From Schlesneria sp. DSM 10557 (GTDB lineage Bacteria; Planctomycetota; Planctomycetia; Planctomycetales; Planctomycetaceae): 64,000 nt of DNA. The position numbers and the translations under genes are program-made. Under the pieces are notes generated by a model. That model saw only the letters and a program-made list of their open reading frames with translations, did not search any database and was not told the DNA's origin. This document shows, in pieces, positions 17,899 through 26,498 of the stretch; position 1 is the first letter of the stretch; every line of letters starts with the position of its first letter. Location: assembly GCF_041860085.1 (NCBI RefSeq), contig NZ_CP124747.1, forward strand, positions 2,480,001-2,544,000, written 5' to 3'.

Positions 17899-18006
17899 CT
17901 ATTTGCCCTTCTTTTCCTGCTTCACCTTACGCTTTTCCTTCAGCGTCAGGGCAGGCTTCTTTTGAACTTCTTTTCGGCCTTTGTCTTTCTTGCCCGATTC
18001 ACCCAT
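17899..18006 (-). CDS. Small basic Lys-rich protein (35 aa)
   Basis: ATG 18006 to TAG 17899 encodes 35 residues beginning MGESGKKDKGRKEVQ and ending KRKVKQEKKGK. GGAGAG lies 6 nt before the start, a strong ribosome-binding site, and a stem-loop follows the stop codon at once, so this reads as a real compact gene. About 40% of residues are Lys or Arg, with the central segment KKPALTLKEKRKVK. The composition suggests an RNA- or ribosome-associated protein, but I do not recognise a named family. It lies upstream of, and in the same direction as, the inserted group II intron. Confidence 0.7.
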   Translation of the reverse strand: MGESGKKDKGRKEVQKKPALTLKEKRKVKQEKKGK

Positions 18007-18118
18007 TGCAACTCTCCGTTTCTGATAGTGAAACCGTTTCGACGAGACTGTGAGTCGAGCCTCGCCAACTCACAGGTTACCAGATTCGCTGGCAGTGGGT
18101 ACCGGACCGCTTGCATTC

Positions 18119-18994
18119 TCATTCCGATAGTAGTCTGGCGGGAATCTGGACGTTCAAGAGTTGCTCGCGGGGAATGGCGGAATTCATACTGCCACTTCGA
18201 AACCCATCCAGATCCACGGTGACGAAGCGAAAGCCCAGTTCGCGCAAGCGACCTCGCACCTGATTGCGCACCACGGGGTCCAGCAATTGGTGAATCTGGC
18301 CCAAAGGCACTTCAATTCGAGCCAGCTCGTTCGCCTCACACCGCACACGCAGCTCATTGAGACTCAGCAGTTCTTTGAGGAACTGTTCTGCCTCATCGAT
18401 CCGCCGAACCCGCTCTGGAGTGACCTCGACTCCATAGGCAATCCGGCTGGAAAGGCAGGGGGTCGCGGGTTTGTCCCAGACTGGAAGATTCCAGATCCGA
18501 GCGAGTTCACGAACGTCCTTCTTGGTGAACCCCGCTTCGATGAGGGGTGAGCGAACCTGAAATTCGGCTGCAGCCTGCATCCCCGGCCGATAATCACCTT
18601 GATCGTCCAGATTGGCACCATTCGCGAGAACTTTTACTCCCAGAGAAGGAGCCAGTTCGACCAGACGTGAATACAGTTCTGACTTGCAGAAATAGCACCG
18701 GTTCGAGGCGTTCCGCTGGTATCCGGGGTCGGAAAACTCCCGCGTCTCGACGATGACGTGTCGAATCCCAATCTGAGCGGCGAGTTGTTCTGCTTCTTCC
18801 CGTTCCCCTGTCGCAAGACTGAGACTGACTGCAGTGACGGCAACTGCATCAGCCCCGCAAGCGAGATGTGCTGCCTGGGCCACGACGGTGCTGTCAACGC
18901 CCGCGGAAAATGCCACTGCAACCTGCCGGTATCCCTTCAGAATTTCCAGCAGTCGGTCTCGCTTCTGTTCGATCTCGGACGGTGTGTTCGACAT
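18119..18994 (-). CDS. larE: LarE-type ATP-dependent sulfur transferase
   Basis: A 291-residue protein of the PP-loop family. LarE adenylates the nicotinate mononucleotide-derived cofactor precursor and inserts sulfur during synthesis of the nickel-pincer cofactor of lactate racemase-type enzymes. Start ATG 18994 (MSNTPSEIEQKRD) places the PP-loop FSAGVDST near residue 33; the longer frame to 19225 has no support. Cys180 in ATPCLSSR is the position of the sacrificial cysteine in Lactobacillus LarE. This protein also has CYFC (Cys100, Cys103); three cysteines of this kind have been linked to LarE forms that bind an iron-sulfur cluster and are not consumed. No larA, larB or larC is nearby. Confidence 0.85.
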   Translation of the reverse strand: MSNTPSEIEQKRDRLLEILKGYRQVAVAFSAGVDSTVVAQAAHLACGADAVAVTAVSLSLATGEREEAEQLAAQIGIRHVIVETREFSDPGYQRNASNRCYFCKSELYSRLVELAPSLGVKVLANGANLDDQGDYRPGMQAAAEFQVRSPLIEAGFTKKDVRELARIWNLPVWDKPATPCLSSRIAYGVEVTPERVRRIDEAEQFLKELLSLNELRVRCEANELARIEVPLGQIHQLLDPVVRNQVRGRLRELGFRFVTVDLDGFRSGSMNSAIPREQLLNVQIPARLLSE

Positions 18995-19392
18995 GTTGGA
19001 AATACTGATCAAATCGGGGAAGAAAACGAACGAAATCGGGTCTTGAGAGGTTTGAGAGTATCGGTTTGTCGGCGCAGGCTCAATCTGCCCGTCGCAAGTC
19101 CTGTCCGGATTCGGGAAATGAGTCGAAGTCTGTCTTGCGAGAGGATGATGCGATATGATCCGACTATAACATGAGTATGGACGGAACGAAGTGACCGGCA
19201 AGTCGCCCTTCGCGACGGACGGCAACGCGACTCCACTGGAACAATCGCTGTTTAACCTTCTGACTGCTCAGTTGAACAGGCTCCCTTCGAGCCAGCCAGC
19301 GAAGCACATCACTTATGAATTGACGTAACGAGGCTTTCGAGAAGTCCCGTTGTTCGATGATCGAATGCATTCCTCAAAACGGATGAATATCG
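18995..19392. other. Divergent region between larE and the dihaem-type protein gene
   Basis: A 398-bp spacer. No gene, clear promoter or repeat was seen; minus-strand frames here have no domain features. Confidence 0.4.
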
Positions 19393-21309
19393 ATGCAACG
19401 AAGCATTCCGACGTTCAGCGTCTGCTGCTTATTGATTTTGGGATGGATGGTCGGCTCTGTCGATGCTGCCCTCACTGCCGAACAGCGGAAAGAACTGAAA
19501 GAGATCACAAGCCAGGTCAGCAAGATCACCTCGCTGATTTCCAAGAAGAAATTTGAAGAGGCCGAAGAGGCGATTCAGTCTTCCGAAGAGCGTGTCGCCC
19601 AGTTCGTGAAAGATGCGGGACTGAATGAGACCGACCCCGCACTCAAACCCGTTCAGCTTCAGCTCGAGAAAGCCCGCACGCTCTTGAGTCGCGCCGCAGC
19701 CAAAGCCGGAGGTGGAGGTGGAGGTGGTGCCGCCAAAGGAGGGTCCATCTTTGCAAAAAACATTGCTCCGATCCTCGTGGCCAAATGCGTCAGTTGTCAT
19801 ACCGAAGACGGCAAGGGAGGCCTGAACCTTGATACGTTCGCAGATCTGGAGAAGGGGGGTGCCAGCGGCAAGGTGGTGGTCCCCGGCAGTGCCGAGAACA
19901 GTCTGCTGATCAGACGACTGGTCGCTCCAGACGCGGAATTGCGCATGCCGAAAGGAGCCCCCCCGCTCTCTGAACAGGAAATTCTGGCAATCGGAGCCTG
20001 GATCGAAGGGGGTGCCAAGTTCGAAGGTGACAAGGATTCGCCGCTCGCGTCACTCGCAAAGGGAACTGCGACTGGCAAACCAGTCACAGCGCCGCGAAAA
20101 GCCGAGATCGTGAAGTCGACCGGGAAAGAAACCGTTCAATTCATGCGAGACCTGATGCCCGAGATGGTCGACACCTGTGGACGCTGTCACAACGACACCA
20201 CCAAACGAAGTGGGTTCTCGGTCATGTCATTCGAGAAGCTGATGAAGGGGGGAAGCAGCGGGGCGGTCATCGTTGCCGGTAACCTCGAAGAAAGCCGGCT
20301 CTGGCGACTCGTCAATGGTGACGACACCCCTGTGATGCCTGCCGGGAACCAGACGGGCATCACTCGCAAATGGTACGATAACCTCAAGACCTGGATTCTT
20401 GAGGGAGCCACCTTTGACGGAGATGATCCCAAGAAGAACTTCCCGACGCAGGAAGAACGGCAAGCGGCTGCCATGGCGAAATACACGCCCGAGCAGTGGG
20501 TGCAGAAGCGAAAAGATGCCTCACTGGCGGACTGGAAGAAGACCTTTCCGAACATTGAACCGAATGTCCGGGAATCCAATGACTTCCTGTTCTATGGCGA
20601 TGTCTCGGAAGAGCGGTTGAGCCAGCTCGACAAGTGGGCCGCCGAACAGGTGGCCGCTCTCAGGCAGACCTTCAAGGTCAAGGATGATCCACTCTGGAAA
20701 GGAAAACTCGCCGTCTTCGTTTTCAAGGAACGATTCGGTTACGAAGAGTTCAACAACTCGGTTCATCGACGTGAAGTTCCCCGGGAAGTCACGGGACATT
20801 CGCAAGTCAGCCCCACCCTGGAAGAGGCCTTCATCGCCTTACAGGACATCGGCGACACACCCTCGGATTCGTCGCCCGGAATGCAGGTCAACCTGGTTGA
20901 ACATGCAACAGGGGCTTTCCTCAAGCGGGGTGGCTCCAATTTGCCCGACTGGTTGATCCGTGGTGCGGGGCTGGCGATTGCGCATCGCAAGGCACCGGGG
21001 AATGTCTACCTGATCGCCCTGCCTCGCGTGGCGGGTGGAATCCTGCAGGAATCGCAGATTACCGAGCCGGAAACAATTTTCTCGAATGGGACATTCGCGC
21101 CGGGTGAAGTCGGACCGATCGGTTTTACTCTGGTCGAGTATCTGCTCAAGCGAGGTGACGTGTCTCAGTTCAATCAGTTTGTTCAAAGATTGCAGTCGGG
21201 AACGGCTCCCGACGCGGCGATTAAAGCCGTCTACAATACGGATGCGAAGACGGTAGCGATGGGCTACGCCAGTTCTCTGCCAAGCGGTGTCAAAAAGGGA
21301 AAGAAGTAG
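19393..21309 (+). CDS. Secreted planctomycete cytochrome-c-domain protein with two CxxCH sites
   Basis: A 638-residue exported protein. A signal peptide (about residues 1-25, ending GSVDAA) is followed by a charged helical region (27-105) that may form a coiled coil, a poly-Gly linker (GGGGGGG), and a planctomycete cytochrome C domain with CVSCH (Cys132) and the downstream MPKGAPPLSEQE segment with a possible Met ligand. A second, more divergent CGRCH site is at Cys262. The C-terminal half (about 380-638) has no recognised motif; it resembles a metalloprotease-like fold in layout but no HExxH is present. Predicted periplasmic electron-transfer or structural protein. thiO follows after 9 nt and may be cotranscribed. 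Confidence 0.85.
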   Translation: MQRSIPTFSVCCLLILGWMVGSVDAALTAEQRKELKEITSQVSKITSLISKKKFEEAEEAIQSSEERVAQFVKDAGLNETDPALKPVQLQLEKARTLLSRAAAKAGGGGGGGAAKGGSIFAKNIAPILVAKCVSCHTEDGKGGLNLDTFADLEKGGASGKVVVPGSAENSLLIRRLVAPDAELRMPKGAPPLSEQEILAIGAWIEGGAKFEGDKDSPLASLAKGTATGKPVTAPRKAEIVKSTGKETVQFMRDLMPEMVDTCGRCHNDTTKRSGFSVMSFEKLMKGGSSGAVIVAGNLEESRLWRLVNGDDTPVMPAGNQTGITRKWYDNLKTWILEGATFDGDDPKKNFPTQEERQAAAMAKYTPEQWVQKRKDASLADWKKTFPNIEPNVRESNDFLFYGDVSEERLSQLDKWAAEQVAALRQTFKVKDDPLWKGKLAVFVFKERFGYEEFNNSVHRREVPREVTGHSQVSPTLEEAFIALQDIGDTPSDSSPGMQVNLVEHATGAFLKRGGSNLPDWLIRGAGLAIAHRKAPGNVYLIALPRVAGGILQESQITEPETIFSNGTFAPGEVGPIGFTLVEYLLKRGDVSQFNQFVQRLQSGTAPDAAIKAVYNTDAKTVAMGYASSLPSGVKKGKK

Positions 21310-21318
21310 CGTCGCCAT

Positions 21319-22431
21319 ATGCCTGATGTCATTGTCATCGGAGGAGGGGTGATTGGGCTGTCAATCGCCTGGGAACTTGCGGGTAAGGGACTCTCTGTTC
21401 GCGTGCTGGAGCAAGGAGCATTCGGCCGGGAAGCAAGCTGGGCAGGTGCGGGCATGTTGCCCCCAGGTAATCTGGCGAACGCAAAGACCGCCGAAGCCCG
21501 GTTGCGCGGCGCTGCTCATGCACTCTGGCCTGACTGGTCGAACGAACTGACATCGAGAACGGGTATCGACAACGGCTTTATTCGCTGCGGGGGGATTGAA
21601 CTCCGCATGGATGACGCGGGTGGGCCGCAGTCCAGCTATCAACTGGAGCTCACGGCGCTCAAATCCGAAGGCGTGACCATCGAAACGGAAGATGTCTCCG
21701 AAGTGCGTCGGCGGTTTCCGGAAATCAGCGCTGAAATCTCCTCCGCCTATTTCCTGCCCGACTTTCATCAGGTTCGCAACCCCAGACACTTACAGGCTCT
21801 TCTGGCGGGTTGCGCAATGCGGGGGGTCGAGTTGCAGGCTGGGTGCCCCGTGCAACAAATTCAGATGAAAGGCGAACGCATCCAGGCGGTTCAAACGGGC
21901 TCTGACACGCACCAAGGTGCCGAGTATGTGTTTGCCGGCGGAACCTGGACGGGTCAACTTCTGAGCCAACTGGGACTGACCGTTCAGATCGAACCCATCA
22001 AAGGCCAGATTGTCTTACTGCGAGCAGAGCCTCTTCCCGTGCGATCGGTGATACAGGTCGGCCGCCAGTATCTTGTTCCCCGAGCCGACGGTCGAATGCT
22101 GGTGGGATCGACGGAAGAACGATCCGGATTCGATAAACGAAATACGGCAGGCGCCGTCGGTGAGCTGATCAACTTTGCACAGCGACTGGTTCCCGCACTC
22201 AAACGGGCGACATTCGAGAAATGCTGGGCCGGGCTGCGCCCGTTCTCGACACGAGGCAGACCGTATCTGGGTCGCTTACCTCAATTCGCGAACGCAACGA
22301 TCGCCGCAGGACACTACCGGTACGGATTGCAACAGTCCTCGATCACCGCCGTCCTGATCCGCCAGGTTCTGTTAAACCAGCCAGTGCTACTGCCGGACGA
22401 GCTGAATCTGGCCGACTCCGTCACCGAGTAA
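21319..22431 (+). CDS. thiO: FAD-dependent glycine oxidase ThiO
   Basis: A 370-residue flavoenzyme of the D-amino-acid oxidase family. ThiO oxidises glycine to the imine needed for the thiazole ring of thiamine. The N-terminal dinucleotide motif is IGGGVIGLSIAWELA, followed by FGREASWAGAGMLPPG, the DAO-family loop typical of ThiO, and the C-terminal GLRPFSTRGRPYLGRLP and GHYRYGL segments that contact FAD and substrate. Length fits. It starts 9 nt after the previous stop, which suggests cotranscription, though the partner has no evident thiamine role. No other thi genes are in the window, so another small-amine oxidase activity is possible. Confidence 0.85.
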   Translation: MPDVIVIGGGVIGLSIAWELAGKGLSVRVLEQGAFGREASWAGAGMLPPGNLANAKTAEARLRGAAHALWPDWSNELTSRTGIDNGFIRCGGIELRMDDAGGPQSSYQLELTALKSEGVTIETEDVSEVRRRFPEISAEISSAYFLPDFHQVRNPRHLQALLAGCAMRGVELQAGCPVQQIQMKGERIQAVQTGSDTHQGAEYVFAGGTWTGQLLSQLGLTVQIEPIKGQIVLLRAEPLPVRSVIQVGRQYLVPRADGRMLVGSTEERSGFDKRNTAGAVGELINFAQRLVPALKRATFEKCWAGLRPFSTRGRPYLGRLPQFANATIAAGHYRYGLQQSSITAVLIRQVLLNQPVLLPDELNLADSVTE

Positions 22432-22520
22432 CACTGCCGGACGGACGAACGGATTGACCGGGGGCTGGTCGAAGCGATGCGTCGAGGCGCGTCTCATTCA
22501 ATTTCAGGAGAACTATCGAC

Positions 22521-22970
22521 ATGCGAGCGGTCGTGCAGCGCGTGAAACGAGCGAAGGTCACGGTAGGCGAAGAGATCACGGGACAAATCCAGCAGGGGTT
22601 GCTCGTACTGCTGGGCGTCTCTGATACGGACACCGAAGACGACGCCAGCGCTCTTGCAGACAAAATTGTGGGGCTCAGAATCTTCAACGACCCCGACGAC
22701 AAGATGAACCTTTCACTTGCCGACGTGGGAGGCCAGATGCTGGTCGTCAGCCAGTTCACACTTCTGGGTGATTGCCGGAAGGGGCGGCGCCCGAGCTTCA
22801 TCAAGGCGGCACGACCAGAGATCGCCGACTCGCTCTATCGCATCTTCGTTGCCCAGGTCCAGGGCCGAGGCATCACGACTGCCACAGGACGTTTCCAGAC
22901 TCACATGGATGTGGAACTCGTCAACGACGGCCCAGTCACGCTGCTGGTCGACAGCCAGAAAGAGTTTTAA
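22521..22970 (+). CDS. dtd: D-aminoacyl-tRNA deacylase
   Basis: A 149-residue protein that hydrolyses D-amino acids (and misattached glycine) from tRNA. All family segments are present: the N-terminal [31 protein letters not shown], the catalytic-site motif [17 protein letters not shown] and the cross-subunit motif [11 protein letters not shown] at the C-terminus. Length is normal. AGGAG is found upstream of ATG 22521. It is 89 nt after thiO in the same direction and could share its transcript. Confidence 0.96.
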   Translation: MRAVVQRVKRAKVTVGEEITGQIQQGLLVLLGVSDTDTEDDASALADKIVGLRIFNDPDDKMNLSLADVGGQMLVVSQFTLLGDCRKGRRPSFIKAARPEIADSLYRIFVAQVQGRGITTATGRFQTHMDVELVNDGPVTLLVDSQKEF

Positions 22971-23326
22971 GAGCTCCATCGCAACCGGGTGCTCGACCAG
23001 CCAGCAACTGCAAACACGCCCCGAAGCCGTACCGGCTGACGCGCCGCCGGTTTGCACTCCGCGATGGTGAAGCCAAGCCGCAGAGAACAGGTGGGACATC
23101 GCGAGGAATTCGATCGTCCGCAGATTCGCTCAATCAAGGCTGATCAGGGTGGGACGCTCAAACCCCGTGCATTCTTGAGATTTTAAAAAACAAAAAGCAA
23201 CATAACAGACATTATCGGACGTTCCATATCGGCTGAATTCGACCGAGAAGGACCGAATTTCAGACGGTGAGCCGGTGCGGCCACAACGCACATCACCGGA
23301 TGAAACCTCGCGATAGACTGCCCCGC
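22971..23326. other. Spacer between convergent dtd and accA
   Basis: 356 bp with no gene or clear terminator seen. Confidence 0.4.
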
Positions 23327-24304
23327 CTACGCATCGCTCACAGCGGCCAACTCTTCAAACTCGCCCATGCGGCGGAACTTCTGATAGCGACGCTCGAGCA
23401 GTTCTGCCTTGGGGATCTGTTCCAGTGCGCGCAGGTTCCGGACGATCGTCGATTTAAGAACACTGGCCATCGCACGATGATCTCGGTGCGCTCCACCAAT
23501 CGGTTCTGGAATCACCTCGTCCACAACACCGAATTTGAGCAAGTCGGGTCCCGTGAACTTGAGAGCGTGGGCGGCCTTGCTGGCGAACTCAACACTCTTC
23601 CACATGATCCCCGCACATCCTTCAGGACTGATCACAGAGTAATAGGCAAACTGAAGAATGCCGACGTAGTCACCAATCCCCAGACCGAGCGCCCCACCCG
23701 AGCCCCCTTCTCCAATGACGACGCAGATGATCGGTACGGGTAGCTGAGACATTTCTCGCAAATTGACTGCGATGGCATAAGCCTGACCTCGCTCTTCGGC
23801 ACCGATCCCCGGATAGGCTCCTGGTGTGTCGACCAGACAGACGATCGGCAGATTAAACTTGGCGGCGAGTTCCATTTTGAGCAGCGCTTTGCGATAGCCT
23901 TCGGGATGCGCACATCCGTAAAGACACTCGTTGCGCTCTTTCAGATTTCGCCCCTTGTGCTGCCCGATGAAGAGAACTTTGCAGTCGTCGATCTTTGCAA
24001 AACCCGCATTGATGGCCCGGTCGTCCCCGAAGGCCCGATCGCCGTGAAGCTCGATGAATTCATCGCAGACCAGCTCGATGTAGTCCCGCGCTTGAGGTCG
24101 ATCCTGATGACGGGCAACCTGGACAGTTTCCCACGGATTCAAGTTTTCGAAAACATCTCGCTTCAACTTCGCGATTTCGACCCGCATATTGCGGATGGCT
24201 TCCAGTGTCGTGGGGACAGGAGCTGGCTGAGCTTCAAGTCTCGCCAACTGTTCTTCGAGTTCGACAATCGGCCGCTCAAAGGGCAGCACATACTGAGGCT
24301 TCAT
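23327..24304 (-). CDS. accA: Acetyl-CoA carboxylase carboxyltransferase subunit alpha
   Basis: A 325-residue AccA. With AccD it transfers the carboxyl group from biotin on AccB to acetyl-CoA, the first step of fatty-acid synthesis. Characteristic segments are VARHQDRPQARDYIELV, ELHGDRAFGDDRAI, IVCLVDTPGAYPGIGAEERG, GEGGSGGALGLG and SPEGCAGIMWKS. The length and order are those of bacterial AccA. accD is not adjacent, as in many bacteria. It lies 246 nt downstream of the kinase gene, with no gene between. Start ATG 24304 gives the expected N-terminus. Confidence 0.97.
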   Translation of the reverse strand: MKPQYVLPFERPIVELEEQLARLEAQPAPVPTTLEAIRNMRVEIAKLKRDVFENLNPWETVQVARHQDRPQARDYIELVCDEFIELHGDRAFGDDRAINAGFAKIDDCKVLFIGQHKGRNLKERNECLYGCAHPEGYRKALLKMELAAKFNLPIVCLVDTPGAYPGIGAEERGQAYAIAVNLREMSQLPVPIICVVIGEGGSGGALGLGIGDYVGILQFAYYSVISPEGCAGIMWKSVEFASKAAHALKFTGPDLLKFGVVDEVIPEPIGGAHRDHRAMASVLKSTIVRNLRALEQIPKAELLERRYQKFRRMGEFEELAAVSDA

Positions 24305-24550
24305 GAATCAGGCCATCCTCACGCAATCACGCAAATTCAATGCACCACATCACAGAGTACGCGATCTACAAATTCGGCAGACGTTGCACTGTGGTTAAAA
24401 TTGCCAAGAGCATCGCGACCGGTTTTCCTGCCGGAAGCAGACATGCGGAACAGGACTTACAGGAATCGTTTCTGGTGAGATTGGTTCGATCCGGAGATCT
24501 GTCTCACATAGAGCGATTTCTCTAACCCCGAAGACCGTTTCTATAGCAGA

Positions 24551-26332
24551 TTAAAGGATATCCGGCAAATCGGTCATATACTCCAGATCGGCGTTCTCCG
24601 GGCTCGCAGGGGTCTGATAAGTGACGGGGCGAGGAGCAGGTCCCGTGTACGGACCCCCTGCCGGAGTCTTCGCTGCAGGTGGTTTTGCCGGTGGCGTGGC
24701 GGGGCGATTCGCTGGCGGAGCCCCCGCCCCCGGTTGTGGCATCGGAGTGATCGGTACGGGATTGACGCGCTGCGCCGGAGCGGCCGGTGGAGTCGCATTT
24801 GGTCGCGCCACAGGTGGCATACCAGGCTGGACTTGCGGCGTTTGCGGGTGCGTCGGTTGCCGCTGTGGAACCCCCTGAGGTCCGGGTGGGGTGGCGGCAG
24901 CGGATGGAGGGCCCTGCTTGACCGCTGGGGGCTGGCCTCCTGAAGGGGGAACCGGAGCAGCCGGTCGCGGAGGCTGGTGCATCGCCTGCGGATTTCCCAT
25001 GGGTGGCTGCGGAGCGTATTGCGGCATCCCCGGCATGGGCTGCGGCATTCCAGGCATCATTTGAGGGGGCATCATCTGCGGCGGCATCATTTGGGGTGGC
25101 ATCATGGGCATCTGCCCCTGCGGATACCCCGGGTACCCAGGTGGATACGGCTGAAAGCCGGGTGGATAGCCGGGCATGGGCATCGGCATCGCTACCTGCG
25201 GAGGCACGGGCTGGGCTGCCGGAGCGGGCGCCGCCCCCTTCTTGCCTTTTGCCCGGGCTGCATCCTCGGTCTCAGCGGACTTGATGCGGTCCAGTTGCAA
25301 CTGATTGGCAGCTTTCTTCTTTTTCTCCTGATTCAGCTTTTCCTCTGCAAATTTTTGTGCGAACTCGGGATTTGTCGCCAGCATTTCCTTGAGCTTCGCG
25401 TCCGCTCGGCTGTCAAGTCGCACTTCGGAAAGCATTTCCAAGGCGTCCTTGTCTTCGTTCGCCTTTTTCACCGCCGCGGCATCGATAATGTCCTCTTTGA
25501 AAATGCGAATCCGTTTCAGCTCCTGCAGCACTTCATCCACACTGGCAGGGCGGTCCGTCGGTTTCTTTTTCAGCAATTTCGCAACAATTCGATCCATCTC
25601 TGGGGTGACATTGGGATTGAATTCGGAGGGATTGGGCGGTTCTGCCCCAAGATGCTTTTGCAGAAGTTCTTCAGGCGTCGGGGCCTGGAACGGAGTCTTT
25701 CCTGCAAGGACTTCAAAGAACAGCACACCAAGACTGTAAAGATCGGTTTGAATCGTGGGCTGACGGCGTCGGATCGTTTCGGGAGCAATGTACGTTCGTG
25801 TCCCCTGAATCGTCTTCAGCTTCCCTCCGAACATTTTGCTGAGACCGGTTGCCTGCCTCGTCGACAGCGAAAAGTCACACAACCGTACCTCACCCGCTTT
25901 ATTCATGAGCACATTGTCGGGCTTGATATCACGGTGAATGAAACCCTTATTGTGAACATGCGACAGAGCAGAACAGATTCCTTCAAACAGCTGTCGGACC
26001 TTCAAATGAACACTGTTTGAGTCTGCCTTGATCTGAAGCTTGAGGTTCGAAGCGCGGAAGTACTCCATCAAAATGTACGTATGATCGCGGTTCGATGAGT
26101 ACCTTTCAAATTTCACAATCAGTGGGTGTTCGAACGTTTTGTGAATTTCCGACTCGCGCTTCATCTGCGCTTTATTTTCTTTGAAGTCGGGAACATCGGT
26201 TTTGAGCAACTTCATGGCCAAGTGCCGTCCGGAAGTTTTCTCGACGACTTCCCACACCTGACTGCTGCCCCCCGAAGCAATACACACCGCAAGCTGATAT
26301 TGATCGTCGACGAGTTGCTCTTCATTAGCCAT
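24551..26332 (-). CDS. Serine/threonine protein kinase with Pro/Met-rich tail
   Basis: A 593-residue Hanks-type kinase. Residues 10-275 are the kinase domain: glycine loop IASGGSSQVWE, ATP-binding Lys41, catalytic loop HRDIKPDN (Asp135), TYIAPETIRRR and later helices. The magnesium-binding DFG is DFS (Asp153-Ser155); Asp is kept, so activity is still likely. Residues 275-365 are charged helices, then about 225 residues are extremely rich in Pro, Met, Gln and Gly, with repeats such as MMPPQMMPPQMMPPQMM. No transmembrane helix is visible, unlike many planctomycete kinases, so it is probably cytoplasmic and the tail may mediate binding. A long antisense ORF over the tail (24977-26020) is a compositional shadow. 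Confidence 0.92.
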   Translation of the reverse strand: MANEEQLVDDQYQLAVCIASGGSSQVWEVVEKTSGRHLAMKLLKTDVPDFKENKAQMKRESEIHKTFEHPLIVKFERYSSNRDHTYILMEYFRASNLKLQIKADSNSVHLKVRQLFEGICSALSHVHNKGFIHRDIKPDNVLMNKAGEVRLCDFSLSTRQATGLSKMFGGKLKTIQGTRTYIAPETIRRRQPTIQTDLYSLGVLFFEVLAGKTPFQAPTPEELLQKHLGAEPPNPSEFNPNVTPEMDRIVAKLLKKKPTDRPASVDEVLQELKRIRIFKEDIIDAAAVKKANEDKDALEMLSEVRLDSRADAKLKEMLATNPEFAQKFAEEKLNQEKKKKAANQLQLDRIKSAETEDAARAKGKKGAAPAPAAQPVPPQVAMPMPMPGYPPGFQPYPPGYPGYPQGQMPMMPPQMMPPQMMPPQMMPGMPQPMPGMPQYAPQPPMGNPQAMHQPPRPAAPVPPSGGQPPAVKQGPPSAAATPPGPQGVPQRQPTHPQTPQVQPGMPPVARPNATPPAAPAQRVNPVPITPMPQPGAGAPPANRPATPPAKPPAAKTPAGGPYTGPAPRPVTYQTPASPENADLEYMTDLPDIL

Positions 26333-26498
26333 GACCGGCTCCCCACTTCAGTTTCGCTCATTGCTCTCAGCAGCGGCGCAAGCGCATCAATCCGCTCGCG
26401 ATTATCGTTTCAAGTATAACCATCGTTGCAACCGCTGTCCCGACGTGTTTTTGAGGAACCGCTGCATCCCGCATCCTCATCGAGATTAAGGTTCCGAT

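Noticed and set aside
24977-26020. 347-residue plus-strand His/Arg-rich frame
   Set aside because: It is the reverse complement of the kinase gene and its Pro/Met-rich tail; low-complexity composition explains the long frame.
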